Shown: positions 48,023-56,628 of the stretch, piece by piece
How positions within the stretch are numbered: position 1 is the first letter of the stretch
Layout of the letters: each line of letters begins with the position of its first letter
Source of the DNA: Sphingomonas glacialis
GTDB lineage: Bacteria; Pseudomonadota; Alphaproteobacteria; Sphingomonadales; Sphingomonadaceae
DNA length: 64,000 bases
Assembly (NCBI RefSeq): GCF_014653575.1
Contig: NZ_BNAQ01000001.1
Location: 1,054,001 to 1,118,000 of the forward strand
Direction: 5' to 3'
The notes under the pieces: generated by a model
What the model saw: the letters and a program-made list of their open reading frames with translations, nothing else
The model's database searches: none
Told to the model about the DNA's origin: nothing
Program-made: the position numbers and the translations under genes

Positions 48023-49258
48023 TCACTTGCCTCCTGCACGAACGTAGCGGTGGGGAATGAAGGGCATTGCGGTGACGGTCGCGGTGTGGACCTTCCCGCG
48101 CTGCGACAGCGAAACGGTGGTGCCTGGCGTCGCGAGCTCGGCCGGAACATAGGCCATCGCGATCGCCGCACCGACGCTCGGCGCGAAGCCGCCGCTGGTG
48201 ACGCGGCCGATGTCGGCGCCGCTGGCATCGACGACGGTCGCGCCCTCGCGCACCGGCTGGCGGCCGGCAATCAGCAGGCCGACGCGCTTGGTCGTTGCAC
48301 CGGCGGCGCGCTCGGCGAGGATCGGTTCGGCACCCATGAAATCGCCCGCCTCGCGGCGACGCTTCGACAGCGCGAAGCCGAGATCGGCCTGGACCGGCGT
48401 CGTCTCGGGATCGAGATCGTGACCGTAAAGCGGCAGCCCTGCCTCGAGCCGCAGCGAATCACGTGCGCCAAGGCCGATCGGCTTGACCTCGGGCTCGGCG
48501 ATCAGCGCATCGGCAAGCGCGACGACATGCTCGCCCGGCACCGAAATCTCGAAGCCGTCCTCGCCGGTATAGCCCGAGCGGCTGATCCACAGCGGCACGC
48601 CGTTCCAGTCGAACGCGCCGGCGGTCATGAACACCATCGCCTCGACGCCCGGCACCAGCCGCGCGAGCGCATCGGCCGCCTTGGGCCCCTGCAGCGCGAG
48701 CAAGGCCTGCTCCTCGAGATGGTTGATCGCGATGCCATCGGGCAGGAATTCGAGCAGATGCGCGATATCGTCGATCTTGGTCGCGCCGTTGACGACCATG
48801 TAGAAGGTCGGCGCGTCGGGATCGGTCGGCGACGCGTCGAGCGGCGACCAGCCTGCGGGCTCGGCGGGTTCGGCCGCTTCGTCATCCGCGGCGAACGGGT
48901 TCTCGCGCGGCAGATGCGTGACCATCAGATCGTCGAGAATGCCGCCATTCTCGGCGAGCAGCAGCGAGTAGCGCTGCTTGTTCTCGGCAAGCCCGGCAAT
49001 ATCGGCCGGGAGCAGTGCTTCGAGCGCGGCGACGACATCGGCGCCACCTTCTGCACGGAAGACGAGTTGGCCCATATGGCTGACGTCGAACAGCCCGGCC
49101 GATTCGCGCACCCACAGATGCTCGGCCATGATGCCTTCATACTGGACGGGCATGTGATAGCCGGCGAATTCGACCATCCGCCCGCCCTGCGCGCGGTGCC
49201 ATGCGTCGAGCGGCAGCGTCTGCGTCGCGATCTCGTCGGGAATCTCGGTGTCGCTCAT
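48023..49258 (-). CDS. gcvT: Aminomethyltransferase (T protein)
   Basis: A 411-residue folate-dependent T protein of the glycine cleavage system. [41 protein letters not shown] and [14 protein letters not shown] are diagnostic, and [20 protein letters not shown] forms the folate pocket. An acidic insertion of about 30 residues (near 121-152, [18 protein letters not shown]) interrupts the first domain. The message begins with a tandem glycine riboswitch. Confidence 0.95.
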   Translation of the reverse strand: MSDTEIPDEIATQTLPLDAWHRAQGGRMVEFAGYHMPVQYEGIMAEHLWVRESAGLFDVSHMGQLVFRAEGGADVVAALEALLPADIAGLAENKQRYSLLLAENGGILDDLMVTHLPRENPFAADDEAAEPAEPAGWSPLDASPTDPDAPTFYMVVNGATKIDDIAHLLEFLPDGIAINHLEEQALLALQGPKAADALARLVPGVEAMVFMTAGAFDWNGVPLWISRSGYTGEDGFEISVPGEHVVALADALIAEPEVKPIGLGARDSLRLEAGLPLYGHDLDPETTPVQADLGFALSKRRREAGDFMGAEPILAERAAGATTKRVGLLIAGRQPVREGATVVDASGADIGRVTSGGFAPSVGAAIAMAYVPAELATPGTTVSLSQRGKVHTATVTAMPFIPHRYVRAGGK

Positions 49259-49318
49259 GTCGGGCCTTCCGTGCTGGGACTACGGCGCGGCTCGACGCGA
49301 TTGCGCCGATACCCACAC

Positions 49319-49516
49319 CGCCCCCTCTGTCACGGATACCTGAGAGCTTTGACCTGCGTATTGCAGGCTTACCCCTTCGGTGGCCCCACCAACGCGGCGG
49401 AAGCGCTTTCCAGAGTGTCGTTAGCCCGCGCGGTCCGGTTGCCTGAGAGATTCCGGGGCGGTTGCTCCTTCGGCGGCCCGGCTGATCCTTGCGGACCCCC
49501 GAACACTCTCCCGCGC
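49319..49516 (-). promoter_or_regulatory. Tandem glycine riboswitch upstream of gcvT
   Basis: Read on the minus strand, aptamer I (about 49404-49516) shows GCGGGAGAGTG, GCCGCCGAAGGAGCAA, ATCTCTCAGGCAACC and GACACTCTGG. Aptamer II (about 49319-49403) shows GGGGCCACCGAAGGGGTAA, CTCTCAGGTATCC and GACAGAGGGGG. These are the conserved cores of the two-aptamer glycine riboswitch. It lies 60 bases upstream of gcvT and is expected to turn on the operon when glycine is abundant. The rest of the 330-base spacer 49259-49588 (after the lipoprotein gene and before gcvT) has no gene. Confidence 0.95.
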
Positions 49517-49588
49517 GTGCCTATCCAAGTTGCCCTGCATCGACCAATTCGGTTTGACGCGCTGCAGCAAGCGAGTCAACGCGCCAGA

Positions 49589-50266
49589 TCACCGCGTCGC
49601 GTTATATTTCAGCTGATCGTCGGTCAGCTGGAATCCGACCAGCGCCTCGAAGGTCGCGCGGAGCACCGCTTGGCGGACTTCGGGGCGGCTCAGCGGATCG
49701 ACCGCAGCATCGTCGCCGCCGGCCTTGCGCTTCTCGGTCAGCTTCTTGCGGACGTCGTCCGGGAGGGTCGCCGCAGCGCGCGATACCGTCGCAGTGCCCG
49801 TCCCCTGGACGACGGCGCGCGCCTGGCCCGCGTCGAAATGCAGCACCGAACGGCCGATGCGCTTGGCAACGACGGCGTTGCCGCCCTGCACCACGGTCAC
49901 GAAATACGGCAGCGTCACGTCGCGCGCCGCCTCGGTACGGACGCGTCGCCCCTCGACCGAGAAGGTGACGGTGGTCACCACGTCGGCGCCGGTATCGTCG
50001 CACGTCGAACGCACATTGGTCAGCACGGCAGTCACGTCGATCGCGCTCGAATCGCGGCTGGTGACGGGGTCGAACAGCGTGATGTCGCCGGTATGCGCTG
50101 GGACAGCGACGCTCGGGCACGCGCTGCGGATCGCGGTGATGCCGCCGGTTTCGTCGAAGTCGCCCGTCGTTTTGCACCCCGCGAGCAGCGAAAGCGCCGA
50201 CAGCAGGAACACTGGAGCGGCGATGGTCGATTTCCGGAGTGTCACGGGGGCACGCACCTTATTCAT
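49589..50266 (-). CDS. Putative lipoprotein of unknown function
   Basis: A 225-residue exported protein. The N-terminus is a lipoprotein signal with lipobox LLAGC (Cys at about residue 31). The mature part contains ACPSVAVPAHTGDITLFDP, two further cysteines and a beta-rich VVTTVTFSVEGRRVRTE region, and ends with a helical EVRQAVLRATFEALVGFQLTDDQLKYN segment. I do not recognise a named family. It is divergent from ispH. Confidence 0.75.
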   Translation of the reverse strand: MNKVRAPVTLRKSTIAAPVFLLSALSLLAGCKTTGDFDETGGITAIRSACPSVAVPAHTGDITLFDPVTSRDSSAIDVTAVLTNVRSTCDDTGADVVTTVTFSVEGRRVRTEAARDVTLPYFVTVVQGGNAVVAKRIGRSVLHFDAGQARAVVQGTGTATVSRAAATLPDDVRKKLTEKRKAGGDDAAVDPLSRPEVRQAVLRATFEALVGFQLTDDQLKYNATR

Positions 50267-50369
50267 GCAAAAGGAATCCGCTGGCCGATGAGAATTCTCG
50301 GCACAGAGGGCGCTTCACCATAGGAACCGCCTTCCGCCCGCGCAAGCAATCGCGTAGGCTCCATGCCTG

Positions 50370-51332
50370 ATGGTGCCCGCTTCCAAGCCTAGACTCGATT
50401 TGATCATCGCCGCCCCGCGAGGCTTTTGTGCCGGGGTCGACCGAGCGATTCAGATCGTCGAGCTGACGATCGAGAAATACGGCGCGCCGGTCTATGTCCG
50501 CCACGAAATCGTCCACAACCGTTTCGTCGTCGACATGCTGCGCGGCAAGGGTGCGGTGTTCGTCGAGGAATTGGACGAAGTGCCCGAGGGCGTACCCGTC
50601 GTTTTCTCGGCGCACGGCGTTCCCAAGGCGGTCCCCGACAAGGCGACCGAACGCGGCATGATCTTCCTCGATGCGACGTGCCCGCTCGTCTCGCGCGTGC
50701 ATCGCCAGGCCGAGCGGCTGGTCGAGGCGGGGCGGCACATCGTGTTCATCGGCCATGCCGGGCATCCCGAAGTCATCGGCACCTTCGGCCAAGTGCCCGA
50801 AGGATCGATGTCGCTGATCGAGACTGTCGCCGATGCCGAGGCCTATGCCCCCGCCGACCCCGACAGCCTCGCCTTCCTGACGCAGACGACGCTGTCGATG
50901 GACGACACCGCCGCAGTGGTCGCGACCTTGCAGCGGCGCTTCCCGTCGATGCTCTCGCCGCGCGGCGAGGACATTTGCTACGCCACGTCGAATCGCCAGA
51001 CTGCGGTCAAGGCGATCGCGCATGCGTGCGACGCAGTGCTGGTGATCGGCGCGCCCAATTCGTCCAATTCGGTGCGGCTTGTCGAAGTCGCCGAGCGCGA
51101 GGGCACGCCCGCGCGGCTGATCGAACGCGCCGCCGACCTCGACTTCGGCTTCCTCGATGGCGTCAAGACTTTGGGCATCACCGCCGGTGCGTCTGCCCCC
51201 GAACTGCTGGTGCGCGAACTCGTCGATCTGCTCGGCCAACACTATGCGGTCAGCGAGCAAGAGGTCGAGACCAAGCGCGAGACGATCATCTTCAAGCTGC
51301 CGCGCGAACTCGACGCCGCCGCCGCTGCCTGA
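50370..51332 (+). CDS. ispH: 4-hydroxy-3-methylbut-2-enyl diphosphate reductase
   Basis: A 320-residue iron-sulfur enzyme, the last step of the MEP isoprenoid pathway. The three cluster cysteines are in [11 protein letters not shown] (Cys19), [11 protein letters not shown] and [26 protein letters not shown] and GAPNSSNS are all present. It is followed after three bases by thrB, so ispH-thrB-rnhA probably form one operon. Confidence 0.97.
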   Translation: MVPASKPRLDLIIAAPRGFCAGVDRAIQIVELTIEKYGAPVYVRHEIVHNRFVVDMLRGKGAVFVEELDEVPEGVPVVFSAHGVPKAVPDKATERGMIFLDATCPLVSRVHRQAERLVEAGRHIVFIGHAGHPEVIGTFGQVPEGSMSLIETVADAEAYAPADPDSLAFLTQTTLSMDDTAAVVATLQRRFPSMLSPRGEDICYATSNRQTAVKAIAHACDAVLVIGAPNSSNSVRLVEVAEREGTPARLIERAADLDFGFLDGVKTLGITAGASAPELLVRELVDLLGQHYAVSEQEVETKRETIIFKLPRELDAAAAA

Positions 51333-51335
51333 CCG

Positions 51336-52286
51336 ATGGCTGTCTACACTCCCGTCTCGGCCGAACTGCTGGCCGCCTTCCTCGCGCGCTATGACGTCGG
51401 CGAGCTGGTCTCCTCCAAGGGCATCGCCGAGGGGGTCGAGAACACCAACTATCTCGTCGACACGACGACCGACCGCTTCATCCTGACGCTCTACGAAAAG
51501 CGCGTCGAAGGCGGCGACCTGCCCTATTTCATGGATCTGCTCGATCATCTCGCCGCAAGCGGCAATCCGGTACCACCTGCGATCAAGGACCGCGACGGCA
51601 CCGCGATTCAGATGCTGGAGGGGCGCCCTGCCTGTCTGATCCAGTTCCTGCCGGGCGTATCGGTGACGCACCCGACCCCGGCGCAAGCGTTTGCCGCCGG
51701 GCAGGCGATGGGCCGGATGCACGCCGCGCTCGCCGATTTCACGCGCGAGCGCCCCAATTCGATGGGCGTCGCAACGTGGCAGCCGCTGCTCGAACACTGC
51801 GGCGCGGATCTCGATTCGATCGCGCCGGGGCTCCACGCCGAGGCAAGTGCGATGCTCGACACGGTGCTGCGCGACTGGCCGAGCGACTTGCCGACCGCGA
51901 CGATCCACGCCGACCTGTTCCCCGACAACGTGCTGATGCGCGGCGATCAGGTCAGCGGGCTGATCGATTTCTATTTCGCCTGCACCGACATCCGCGCGTT
52001 CGACGTCGCGATCCTACACAGCGCCTGGTCGTTCGATGCCGAGGGCCGCTCGGTCGATCGCGCGGTCGGCGCGGCGCTGATCGACGGCTATGATGCGAGC
52101 TTTGGCCTGTCGGATGCCGAACGCGGCCAACTCAGCACGCTCGCCAAGGGCGCGTGCCTGCGCTTCTTCCTGTCGCGCGCGTGGGATTGGCTCAACACCC
52201 CGGCCGATGCGCTGGTGACACGCAAGGATCCGCTGGCCTATCTGCGGCGCTTCCAGACCTATGGAACGGACGACCTCTTCCCATGA
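51336..52286 (+). CDS. thrB: Homoserine kinase (aminoglycoside-phosphotransferase-like type)
   Basis: A 316-residue kinase of threonine biosynthesis with the APH-like fold, not the GHMP type of enteric bacteria. [15 protein letters not shown] opens the nucleotide site, [12 protein letters not shown] follows, and the catalytic loop is [11 protein letters not shown] with GLIDFYFA as the metal-binding part. The stop codon overlaps the rnhA start. Confidence 0.94.
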   Translation: MAVYTPVSAELLAAFLARYDVGELVSSKGIAEGVENTNYLVDTTTDRFILTLYEKRVEGGDLPYFMDLLDHLAASGNPVPPAIKDRDGTAIQMLEGRPACLIQFLPGVSVTHPTPAQAFAAGQAMGRMHAALADFTRERPNSMGVATWQPLLEHCGADLDSIAPGLHAEASAMLDTVLRDWPSDLPTATIHADLFPDNVLMRGDQVSGLIDFYFACTDIRAFDVAILHSAWSFDAEGRSVDRAVGAALIDGYDASFGLSDAERGQLSTLAKGACLRFFLSRAWDWLNTPADALVTRKDPLAYLRRFQTYGTDDLFP

Positions 52287-52747
52287 CCGATACTGCCGCC
52301 GAAATGACCCGCGTCGAAATCGCCACCGATGGCGCGTGCAAGGGCAATCCCGGCCCCGGCGGCTGGGGTGCGCTGATTCGTTCGGGCGCGACCGAAAAGG
52401 AACTGTCGGGCGGTGAAAATCCCAGCACCAACAACCGCATGGAGCTGATGGCGGCGATCGAGGGGCTCAACGCGCTCAAGCGCCCGTGCCGCGTCACGCT
52501 GTCGACCGACAGCCGCTACGTGATGGATGGGCTGACCAAGTGGATCAAGGGCTGGCAGAAGAACGGCTGGAAGACCGCCGCGAAGCAGCCCGTCAAGAAT
52601 GCCGAACTGTGGCAGGCGCTGCTCGACGCCGCCAAGCCGCACCGGATCGACTGGGTGTGGGTCAAGGGCCATGCCGGCCACCCCGACAATGAGCGCGCCG
52701 ATCGGCTGGCAAGCGATGCCGCGGTGCTCGCCGGGCGGCGCGGATAA
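52283..52747 (+). CDS. rnhA: Ribonuclease HI
   Basis: A 154-residue enzyme that removes RNA from RNA-DNA hybrids. The active-site residues are in [16 protein letters not shown] (Asp), [10 protein letters not shown] (Glu), [10 protein letters not shown] (Asp) and [13 protein letters not shown] (His, Asp). The ATG overlaps the thrB stop (ATGA), which sets the start at [10 protein letters not shown]. Confidence 0.97.
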   Translation: MTDTAAEMTRVEIATDGACKGNPGPGGWGALIRSGATEKELSGGENPSTNNRMELMAAIEGLNALKRPCRVTLSTDSRYVMDGLTKWIKGWQKNGWKTAAKQPVKNAELWQALLDAAKPHRIDWVWVKGHAGHPDNERADRLASDAAVLAGRRG

Positions 52748-52757
52748 GGCCTCGGCC

Positions 52758-52931
52758 TCAGGCCTCTTCGACCGGCGCGCCCGGGCCGTTCTTGAGCACC
52801 GACTCGATCGCGTTCTTCGCGCCGGCCTTGCTCGAATAGCCTTCGGTCCACCAGATCAGCTCGGCATTGTATTTGAACTTGGCGACGTACTCGCCGGCTT
52901 TGTTCTGCTCGATCACGAACTTATGCGCCAT
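52758..52931 (-). CDS. Small DUF1508 (YegP-like) protein
   Basis: A 57-residue protein with one copy of the DUF1508 repeat (MAHKFVIEQNKAGEY, FKYNAELIWWTEGYSSKAGAKNAIESV). The family has a small beta-beta-alpha fold and no established function. A GGGAG ribosome-binding site lies upstream; two adjacent ATGs (52934 and 52931) are possible and the second has better spacing. It converges with rnhA and follows no operon partner. Confidence 0.88.
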   Translation of the reverse strand: MAHKFVIEQNKAGEYVAKFKYNAELIWWTEGYSSKAGAKNAIESVLKNGPGAPVEEA

Positions 52932-52976
52932 CATCGCTCTCCCGGATGCGCCGCAGGCATAGCGCGAATTCGGTCG

Positions 52977-54071
52977 TTACGCTACCGCGACGAACCGACC
53001 CGGAGCATATCGCGCGGGATCGATTCCCGCGACGCTTGGATCGGGCTCCCTGCCGAGCAGCAGCGCAGCGGCCAGGGCGGCGGCGGCCGGCGCGGTCTGG
53101 ATGCCGAATCCGCCCTGCCCGGCAAACCAGAAAAAGCCCGGCGACTCGGCCGCGAAGCCATAAACGGGCAAGCGATCGGGCGCGAAACTGCGCAATCCCG
53201 CCCAGCGCCGCTCGACGCGCGTGATCGTCCAGTCGACGACATGCTCGAACCGGTCGATCGCGATCGCGACGTCGAGTTCCTCGGGCTGGGCATCGCCGGG
53301 GAGCGCTTCGGTCTCGTCATGCGGGCTCAGCCACAACCGCCCGCCGGCTTCCGGCTTGAAGTAGAAGCTTCCCGAAATGTCGGCGATGTGCGGCAACGTC
53401 TCGGGTGCGGCCGGGTCGGTCGCGAGCTGCACGACGGTGCGGCGGTACGCGGTGATCCCGATCGGCGCGACTCCGGCGCGCCCAGCGACCTGATCGGCCC
53501 AGGCACCCGCGGCGTTGACGAGGATCGGCGCGCTCACCGGCCCGCCCCCGGTCTGCACTTCCCAGCAATCGTTGCGCCGCTCGGCGCTTTGCAGCGGTGC
53601 TGCGACCAGCAGCGTCGCACCCGCGCGCTTGGCCTGGGCGAGATAATGGGCGTGCAGTGCGGCGACGTCGATGTACGTGCTGCTCGCTTCGAGCACGCCG
53701 AGCGTCCATTCGGGACGCAGGCCGAGAACGAGTGCGTGCGGGTCGACTCGGTCGAGCGCGACGCCGCTCCCGGCGAATTCGGCGAGGAACGCGTCGATCG
53801 CGGGCGCATCCTCGGCGCGGCCGATATGGAGCGACCCGAGATCCTGCAGGAACCCACCTGCCCGCAGCGCCGGCCCCGACGCCGTGGTCAGCGGCTGGAT
53901 CCCCGGGCCGCCATAGGTTTCCGACCAGAACGCCGCCGACCGCCCCGTCGCGTGATAGCCCGCCACGTCCTCGGCCTCGAGCAGCACGACCGACACGAAC
54001 GGCGCAATCGCGGCGGCAAGGCTCGCGCCCGCGATTCCCGCACCGACGATCGCGACATCGTAGTGCTTCAT
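52977..54071 (-). CDS. FAD-dependent oxidoreductase (DadA/DAO family)
   Basis: A 364-residue flavoprotein of the glycine/D-amino-acid oxidase group. The FAD motif VAIVGAGIAGASLAAAIA is at residues 6-23, the GYHATGRSAAFWSETYGG segment near 38-55, and the C-terminal FWFAGQGGFGIQTAPAAA completes the FAD site. The substrate is unknown. Its ATG overlaps the stop of the upstream alpha/beta hydrolase (ATGA), indicating coupled synthesis. Confidence 0.9.
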   Translation of the reverse strand: MKHYDVAIVGAGIAGASLAAAIAPFVSVVLLEAEDVAGYHATGRSAAFWSETYGGPGIQPLTTASGPALRAGGFLQDLGSLHIGRAEDAPAIDAFLAEFAGSGVALDRVDPHALVLGLRPEWTLGVLEASSTYIDVAALHAHYLAQAKRAGATLLVAAPLQSAERRNDCWEVQTGGGPVSAPILVNAAGAWADQVAGRAGVAPIGITAYRRTVVQLATDPAAPETLPHIADISGSFYFKPEAGGRLWLSPHDETEALPGDAQPEELDVAIAIDRFEHVVDWTITRVERRWAGLRSFAPDRLPVYGFAAESPGFFWFAGQGGFGIQTAPAAAALAAALLLGREPDPSVAGIDPARYAPGRFVAVA

Positions 54072-55030
54072 GCGCGCGGCCCGGGCGCCCGCGCCGCCAG
54101 AAAGCCGTCGATCGCGCCCAGCGCGCGATTGCGCACCGCATCGACCTCGCGGAGAATTTCGTGCGCCGATTCCACGCCGAAGCGCGCGATCTGCGCATCG
54201 GGCAGCTTTGCCGCGACGCCGTAAGCGGCCTTGGGCGCGACGAGCTGGTCGTTCTCGGGCACGACGAACAGCAGCGGCACGGAGAGCGTTTTCAACCGCG
54301 AATCGGCGCGCAACCGTCGAGTCGAGCGGAATGCCTCGATCACCCAGCGCCAACTCGGCGGGCCAAGCAGCAAATCTGGCTTGCTCGCCTGCCAGAAGAG
54401 CTCGTCTTCGTAGCGATCCTGATCGTGCGTCAGCAGCGCCTGGCGGGTTTCGGTCGTCGCAGGCTTTTCATTGCCGCGCCACGCCGGCCGCGCGGCATCG
54501 CCGATCCCGCCGAGCAGAACCGCGAGGCGCTCGCCGAGCGTCGCACCGAGCGGGCTGTGTAGCCCCAGCATCGGCGCGACCAGCACCGCCGCATCGGGCT
54601 CCGCCGCACCCTCGACCAGCGCGCGCAGCAGCAAATGCCCGCCCATCGAATGTCCGATCGCGACATGCGGCCCGCCAGTGCCAGCCGCACGCTCGGCCCG
54701 CCATTCCGCCCAGAACGCGCGGAAATCGTCGATATAGAGCTGGAAATCGTCGACGTGCCCGACATGCGGATCGGGCGACAGCCGGCCCGAGCCACCCTGC
54801 CCGCGCCAGTCGAACGAGGTGATCGACCAGCCTTGCGCCTGCCAATGCGCGAACGCCTCGAGATATTTTTCGAAGATGTCGCCGCGCCCGCCCTGGAACA
54901 GCATCCGCCCGCGCGCGGGCCCGTTCGCTGGCCAGTCGAACCGGCGCAGCGCCCAGCCATCGGGCGCGGTCCAGCGCGTGATCCGCGCCGCGGCGGGAAT
55001 CGCGCGTCGATACAGCTGGGGGGAAACCAT
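54068..55030 (-). CDS. Alpha/beta hydrolase (lysophospholipase/monoacylglycerol-lipase-like)
   Basis: A 320-residue serine hydrolase. The nucleophile elbow is GHSMGG near residue 126, the acid is likely in VVPENDQLV and the histidine in VESAHEILRE. The FQGGRGDIFEKYLE and SFDWRGQGGSGR segments match the PldB/monoacylglycerol-lipase type. It is translationally coupled to the FAD oxidoreductase and divergent from cpaA across 48 bases. Confidence 0.87.
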   Translation of the reverse strand: MVSPQLYRRAIPAAARITRWTAPDGWALRRFDWPANGPARGRMLFQGGRGDIFEKYLEAFAHWQAQGWSITSFDWRGQGGSGRLSPDPHVGHVDDFQLYIDDFRAFWAEWRAERAAGTGGPHVAIGHSMGGHLLLRALVEGAAEPDAAVLVAPMLGLHSPLGATLGERLAVLLGGIGDAARPAWRGNEKPATTETRQALLTHDQDRYEDELFWQASKPDLLLGPPSWRWVIEAFRSTRRLRADSRLKTLSVPLLFVVPENDQLVAPKAAYGVAAKLPDAQIARFGVESAHEILREVDAVRNRALGAIDGFLAARAPGPRA

Positions 55031-55049
55031 GGGTCATGGTTACGGTTTC

Positions 55050-55074
55050 GAAAGGCCTGTCGTCTAGGCCTTTC
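55050..55074. promoter_or_regulatory. Perfect inverted repeat in the hydrolase-cpaA divergent region
   Basis: GAAAGGCCT and AGGCCTTTC are exact reverse complements separated by seven bases and fill half of the 48-base gap between two divergent genes. The symmetry and position suit a dimeric regulator site, although a hairpin in the 5' leader of cpaA is equally possible. Confidence 0.45.
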
Positions 55075-55078
55075 CCGC

Positions 55079-55561
55079 ATGCGTGGGGATACTCTTTCGA
55101 TCGTGTTGGTGGCGACATTGGCGCTGATCCTGGTTTCGGCCGGGATCCAGGACGCGCGCACGCGTGAGATCGCAAATTGGAAAAACGCCGCGATCGCACT
55201 GCTCGCGCCGTTCTATTGGTGGGCGTGCGGGCTCGCGGTGTGGCCCGACATGGCCGCGCAATTCGGGCTCGCGTTGATCGTGTTCGCGCTGTTCATCGCC
55301 ACATTCCAGTTGGGCTGGATGGGCGGCGGCGACGTCAAGATGATCGGTGCGCTCGCTTTGTGGCTGCCGCTGGTGCCGCTGGTGTGGATGCTGATCGTGA
55401 TGTCGCTGGTCGGCGGCGCGCTGACCGCGGTGGTGATGATCGAGCATCGTCTCCGGCGTCGGACCACCCCGGTCGAGATCCCCTATGGCGTCGCGATCGC
55501 AATCGCCGCCTTGTTCGCGCTTCGTGAACCGCTTTTTAACCACTTTGGTGTGAATGCTTAA
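55079..55561 (+). CDS. cpaA: Prepilin peptidase CpaA/TadV
   Basis: A 160-residue A24 membrane peptidase that cleaves Flp-type prepilins. The two catalytic aspartates are in SAGIQDARTREIANW and MGGGDVKMIGAL (GxGD motif). There are about five membrane segments. It begins the tad/cpa cluster; no Flp pilin gene precedes it here. No clear ribosome-binding site is seen before the ATG at 55079. Confidence 0.93.
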   Translation: MRGDTLSIVLVATLALILVSAGIQDARTREIANWKNAAIALLAPFYWWACGLAVWPDMAAQFGLALIVFALFIATFQLGWMGGGDVKMIGALALWLPLVPLVWMLIVMSLVGGALTAVVMIEHRLRRRTTPVEIPYGVAIAIAALFALREPLFNHFGVNA

Positions 55562-55596
55562 CGCGGGCTCAACTGCCCACGTTCGAAAGGTTCGAG

Positions 55597-56628
55597 ATGG
55601 ATAGTCGCAAGGTCCTATTGCTGGTGGGAGCGCTGATCGTCGCTGCGATCACCGCGTTCATGGCGCGATCGCTGATCGTCGGCAGTTCGGCGCCGCAAGC
55701 CAATGCCGTGGTCGCCGCTCCAGTGGTCGACGGGCCCGAAGTGCTCGTCGCGACCAAGGCGCTGCCGGTCGGCACGATCCTCGATGCCACCGCGCTGAAG
55801 TTCCAGCCCTGGCCAAAGGAGCTCGTCGAGAATGCCTATTTCATCAAGAAGGGCGGCTTTGACCAGCGTACGCTGCTTGGCACCGTGGTGCGCAACGCGA
55901 TCACCGCCGGGCAGCCGCTGACGCAAGGCGCGCTGGTCAAGCCGGGCGACCGCGGGTTCCTCGCTGCAGCGCTCGGGCCTGGCATGCGCGCCGTCACCGT
56001 ACCCGTGCAGACTCAGACGAGCGTCGCGGGCTTCGTGTTTCCGGGCGACCGAATCGATCTGATACTGACGCAGGCCGTCGTCGGCGGCGGTGATGGTCCC
56101 CCGCTCAAGGCGGCCGAGACGATCATGCGCAACCTGCGCGTGCTCGCCACCGATCAGCGCACCGACAATGGCGTCGGCGAAGACGGCAAGTCGGTCGTCC
56201 GTACGTTCTCGAACGTGACGATCGAGGCAACGCCCAAGATCGCAGAACAGATTGCCGTCGCGCAGACGCTCGGCTCGCTGTCGCTGTCGCTGCGCTCGAT
56301 CGCCGACAACAACAGCGATCTCGAACAGGCGATCGCCAGCGGCAACGTCACCATGCCCGAAGACCCCAAGGCCGAAAAGGCGATGCTCACGCGCATCGCG
56401 GCCTCGCCCTCGGCGGGTGGCGGCACGATGGCGACGGGTGCCGATGTCTCGCGCTTCCAGCGCAGCTCGGTTCCGGGAAAAGTAGCCCAGGCCGGCGCTC
56501 CAGGGGCCCCTGGCATGGTCGCTCCAAGCGGCGGTTTTCCCGGGGGGGGTGCGGTACGCGCCGGGCCGATGGTCCATATCGTTCGCGGCAATGCGGTGAC
56601 CGATGTCGCCGTTGAGGGGAAGAAGTGA
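55597..56628 (+). CDS. cpaB: Flp pilus assembly protein CpaB/RcpC
   Basis: A 343-residue periplasmic protein anchored by an N-terminal membrane segment (LLVGALIVAAITAFMARSL). The SAF domain (VLVATKALPVGTILDATALKFQPWP) near residues 48-75 and the RcpC region VTVPVQTQTSVAGFVFPGDRIDLIL follow. The C-terminal 60 residues are Gly/Pro-rich. GAAAGG precedes the ATG, and the stop overlaps the cpaC start. Confidence 0.93.
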   Translation: MDSRKVLLLVGALIVAAITAFMARSLIVGSSAPQANAVVAAPVVDGPEVLVATKALPVGTILDATALKFQPWPKELVENAYFIKKGGFDQRTLLGTVVRNAITAGQPLTQGALVKPGDRGFLAAALGPGMRAVTVPVQTQTSVAGFVFPGDRIDLILTQAVVGGGDGPPLKAAETIMRNLRVLATDQRTDNGVGEDGKSVVRTFSNVTIEATPKIAEQIAVAQTLGSLSLSLRSIADNNSDLEQAIASGNVTMPEDPKAEKAMLTRIAASPSAGGGTMATGADVSRFQRSSVPGKVAQAGAPGAPGMVAPSGGFPGGGAVRAGPMVHIVRGNAVTDVAVEGKK

